Assembly (NCBI GenBank): GCA_964539925.1
Contig: CAZILB010000173.1
Span: 1-7,382 of the forward strand
DNA from: DP-20 sp964539925
GTDB lineage: Bacteria > Desulfobacterota > Binatia > UBA9968
DNA length: 7,382 nucleotides
Direction of reading: 5' to 3'
Positions 5,872 through 7,382 of this stretch are shown one piece after another; the stretch's first letter is position 1, and every line of letters starts with the position of its first letter. The position numbers and the translations under genes were made by a program. The notes under the pieces are model-generated. The model ran no database searches, had not been told where the DNA came from, and worked only from the letters and a program-made list of their open reading frames with translations.

Positions 5872-6939
5872 TTAGAGCGGCGGCGCCTTGACGATGGTCG
5901 TCGCATCGATACTGGCGATCGTCGGGCGGCCGCACTTGGCCATAGTGATCTCAATCTCTTCGCGGAGAATATTCAACACTCGTACGACGCCGTTCTCGCC
6001 GTCGACGGCGAGCCCCCAAAATAGCGGCCGGCCGATGAACACCGCTTTGGCGCCGAGCGCGATCGCTTTGACCACATCGGCGCCGCGCCGGACGCCGCCG
6101 TCGAGATAGACTTCCAATTTGCCATTCGCGGCAGACACCGCTTCGGACAACACTTCCACTGTCGCCAGCGTATTGTCGAGGTGCCGCCCGCCATGATTGG
6201 AAACAATCACCCCGTCGGCGCCGACCTCGGCGCATAGTTCGACATCCTCGCCGGTCATCACTCCCTTGGCGACCACGGGTAACCCCGCCGCCTTTTTAAT
6301 CCACTCCAGATCTTGCCAAGTTGCGGCCGGATCGGAACCCTCCCCCGCCCTGCCGGCGGGACGCGGGGTGTCGGTGCCCGCTGCTGGATAATTGACGCCC
6401 CTGGTTCGGCGATAATTGTTACGGATGTTGCGCTCGCGTTTCGGCGGCCACTGCGAATCCAGGGTCACCACTACGGCTTTATAGTCGTTATCCTTGACGC
6501 GGTTCAACCACTCTTTGGTCATCTCCTTGTTTCGAAACGGATACATCTGCACCCAAAGGTGGCCGTTGGCGGCTTTGGCCAAATCTTCGAAAGACGTGTT
6601 CGAGTTGGCGCTCACGGCGAGCACCGTGCCGCACGCCGCCGCAGCGCGAAATGTCGCCAACTCCCCGTCGGGATGAGCGCGCTTGTGGCCGCCGCAGGGT
6701 GCGATTAAAACCGGCAGGTTGACCTTGGTGCCGAGCACCGTCGTCGAAATATCGAGCACGCTCACGTCGCGCAGCACCCGCGGACGAAAGGCCCAGGACG
6801 CGTAGGCGCGGCGGTTGCGGTCGACGCTGATCTCGTCGGTGGCGCCGCCGGCGATGTAGTCGTACTCTTCCTTCGGTAAACGCTCTCTGGCAATATCCTC
6901 GAACTCAAAAAGATTGATCGGTTGCGGTGTCGTGGTCAT
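5872..6939 (-). CDS. FMN-dependent 2-hydroxy-acid dehydrogenase/oxidase
   Basis: A 355-residue TIM-barrel flavoprotein of the glycolate oxidase/lactate dehydrogenase family, which oxidises L-2-hydroxy acids to 2-oxo acids. Aligned by eye to spinach glycolate oxidase, the active site is complete: Y28 (Y24 there) in YDYIAGG, Q131/Y133 (Q127/Y129) in QMYPF, D161 (D157), R168 (R164), K225 (K230), and catalytic H249 and R252 (H254/R257) in SNHGGRHLD. DGGVRRGADVVKA (280-292) and FIGRP (301-305) are the FMN phosphate-binding end. The loop holding W108 in glycolate oxidase reads SANSNTS here, so substrate choice probably differs. Residues 187-206 form a Gly/Pro/Arg-rich loop encoded partly by a GC-rich inverted repeat. 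The ATG at 6939 is preceded by TGGAGGT. No signal or transmembrane segment is seen, so oxidase versus quinone- or cytochrome-linked dehydrogenase is open. It heads the minus-strand block. Confidence 0.93.
   Translation of the reverse strand: MTTTPQPINLFEFEDIARERLPKEEYDYIAGGATDEISVDRNRRAYASWAFRPRVLRDVSVLDISTTVLGTKVNLPVLIAPCGGHKRAHPDGELATFRAAAACGTVLAVSANSNTSFEDLAKAANGHLWVQMYPFRNKEMTKEWLNRVKDNDYKAVVVTLDSQWPPKRERNIRNNYRRTRGVNYPAAGTDTPRPAGRAGEGSDPAATWQDLEWIKKAAGLPVVAKGVMTGEDVELCAEVGADGVIVSNHGGRHLDNTLATVEVLSEAVSAANGKLEVYLDGGVRRGADVVKAIALGAKAVFIGRPLFWGLAVDGENGVVRVLNILREEIEITMAKCGRPTIASIDATTIVKAPPL
6344..6360. repeat. GC-rich inverted repeat inside the dehydrogenase coding region
   Basis: CCCGCC (6344-6349) and GGCGGG (6355-6360) form a perfect 6-bp stem around CTGCC. 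It encodes part of the variable loop (about residues 194-199) of the FMN enzyme and keeps the frame. A similar sequence lies at 7070-7094. Confidence 0.5.
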
Positions 6940-6943
6940 CAAA

Positions 6944-6950
6944 ACCTCCA
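6944..6950 (-). promoter_or_regulatory. Ribosome binding site of the FMN dehydrogenase gene
   Basis: TGGAGGT on the minus strand, 4 bases before the ATG at 6939. It supports that ATG over the adjacent in-frame TTG at 6942. Confidence 0.7.
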
Positions 6951-6967
6951 GGGTATCTCCATAACAC

Positions 6968-6994
6968 GTTCCAATTGTTCCAGACGTTCCACTC
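6968..6994. repeat. Three tandem 9-base units, GTTCCANNN
   Basis: GTTCCAATT, GTTCCAGAC and GTTCCACTC follow one another without a gap, then GTTT begins a decayed fourth unit. The first six bases are identical and the last three vary. It lies 29 bases upstream of the dehydrogenase start. Confidence 0.7.
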
Positions 6995-7072
6995 GTTTAA
7001 AACATGTGGGATCGGAACGGGCGTCGATTTACGGCGAGGCCTAGGTTGGGCGTCGGGGCGAGCGACCGGCCC

Positions 7073-7094
7073 GCCTGCCAGGCTGCGGGCAGGC
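7073..7094. repeat. GC-rich inverted repeat in the intergenic spacer
   Basis: GCCTGCC (7073-7079) and GGCAGGC (7088-7094) form a perfect 7-bp stem with an 8-base loop. It could act as a Rho-independent-like hairpin for the gene ending at 7171, but lacks a T-tract. It may instead be a dispersed repeat related to the one at 6344-6360. Confidence 0.5.
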
Positions 7095-7170
7095 CGCCCC
7101 TCCCGTTCCAATTCGGCCACCGAGGCGCGCTCGTGTGCAGTTGGATAGCAATCCTCTGCGCAAAAACGGA

Positions 7171-7382
7171 TCAATTGTATAGTTGCCGGATATAGCCGCT
7201 ATCGTCAATCTCCTTGACGTAATGGAGATCCCACAGCGCCAGCGGATTGAATTCTTTGATCTCGGGATCGCGCTTCACGGCCAGAGCAAAAACATTTTGG
7301 ATCGCTTCGAGGGACGGATAAGGCGCGCTTTCCAACGAAGCCGCCTGGTTTTCGTAGAAACAATTCCACTCCTCTGCGTCGC
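7171..7382 (-). CDS. C-terminus of a probable ABC-type solute-binding protein (5' partial)
   Basis: On the minus strand one frame is open from the right edge to the TGA at 7173-7171, giving 69 residues with no start codon in the window. The sequence has normal protein composition, with helix-like stretches (SLEAIQNVFALAVKRD) and an ending NPLALWDLHYVKEIDDSGYIRQLYN-like in two parts: NPLALWDLHYV, then DDSGYIRQLYN. This ending recalls, from memory, the C-termini of SsuA/NMT1-like periplasmic binding proteins found beside ABC transporters in soil bacteria, which deliver small molecules to an inner-membrane permease. The coding call is firmer than the family call. Its stop is 231 bases upstream of the dehydrogenase start, on the same strand. 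Confidence 0.6.
   Translation of the reverse strand, partial: DAEEWNCFYENQAASLESAPYPSLEAIQNVFALAVKRDPEIKEFNPLALWDLHYVKEIDDSGYIRQLYN

Larger units (their letters stand above)
6940..7170. other. 231-base intergenic spacer with short repeats
   Basis: The spacer separates two minus-strand genes. It contains the 9-base tandem repeat at 6968-6994 and the inverted repeat at 7073-7094. No clear -35/-10 pair or T-tailed terminator is evident on the minus strand, although the dehydrogenase promoter should lie here. The open frames that cross it are arginine/tryptophan-rich and have no family features. Confidence 0.5.

Noticed and set aside
5804..5935. N-terminal extension of the aminotransferase to 5935
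   Set aside because: It would overlap the dehydrogenase stop by 64 bases and add 44 arginine-rich residues not expected in this family.
6905..7174. Minus-strand 89-codon frame covering the spacer before the dehydrogenase
   Set aside because: Its Trp/Asn-rich part comes from the 9-base repeat, the rest is low-complexity, and it overlaps the true dehydrogenase start.

Overview
The window is a compact, gene-dense stretch of bacterial chromosome with moderately high GC. It carries seven genes, two of them cut by the window edges. I see no tRNA, rRNA, CRISPR array, transposase, integrase or phage gene. The gene set (a tripartite tricarboxylate permease, an amidase-signature hydrolase, an FMN-dependent 2-hydroxy-acid dehydrogenase, an aminotransferase, a VOC protein, a cupin and what looks like an ABC solute-binding protein) suits a free-living Gram-negative heterotroph that scavenges organic acids and amides. 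A Tat-type leader on the MsrB protein agrees with a periplasm or exported compartment. Proteobacterial or uncultured soil lineages are plausible, but the sequence alone does not fix the taxon.

Layout. Positions 1-1332 (+) hold the C-terminal part of a TctA permease that continues into a TctB-like membrane domain. It converges, 27 bases apart, on a methionine sulfoxide reductase B with an export leader (1360-1926, -). That gene diverges across 91 bases from a small cupin (2018-2383, +), and an amidase follows on the same strand (2567-4066, +). The amidase converges on a minus-strand block. Read in its own direction, the block runs: FMN hydroxy-acid dehydrogenase (6939-5872), class I/II aminotransferase (5803-4628), VOC protein (4528-4136). 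Upstream of the block, across a 231-base spacer rich in short repeats, lies the C-terminus of another minus-strand gene (7382-7171), probably a solute-binding protein; it has no start codon inside the window.

How the genes may work together (inference). The dehydrogenase makes 2-oxo acids from 2-hydroxy acids, and the aminotransferase interconverts 2-oxo acids and amino acids. The minus-strand block could therefore form a small hydroxy-acid/amino-acid pathway. The amidase would release a carboxylate and ammonia, and the permease and solute-binding protein would bring in acids or other small molecules. MsrB is a repair enzyme and probably unrelated to this metabolism.

Most of the window is ordinary metabolism, and I found no convincing undescribed system. 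The points most worth a second look are the TctA-TctB fusion, the altered residues beside the amidase nucleophile, the GC-rich inverted repeat inside the dehydrogenase gene with a look-alike in the intergenic spacer, and the hydroxy-acid/aminotransferase pairing.
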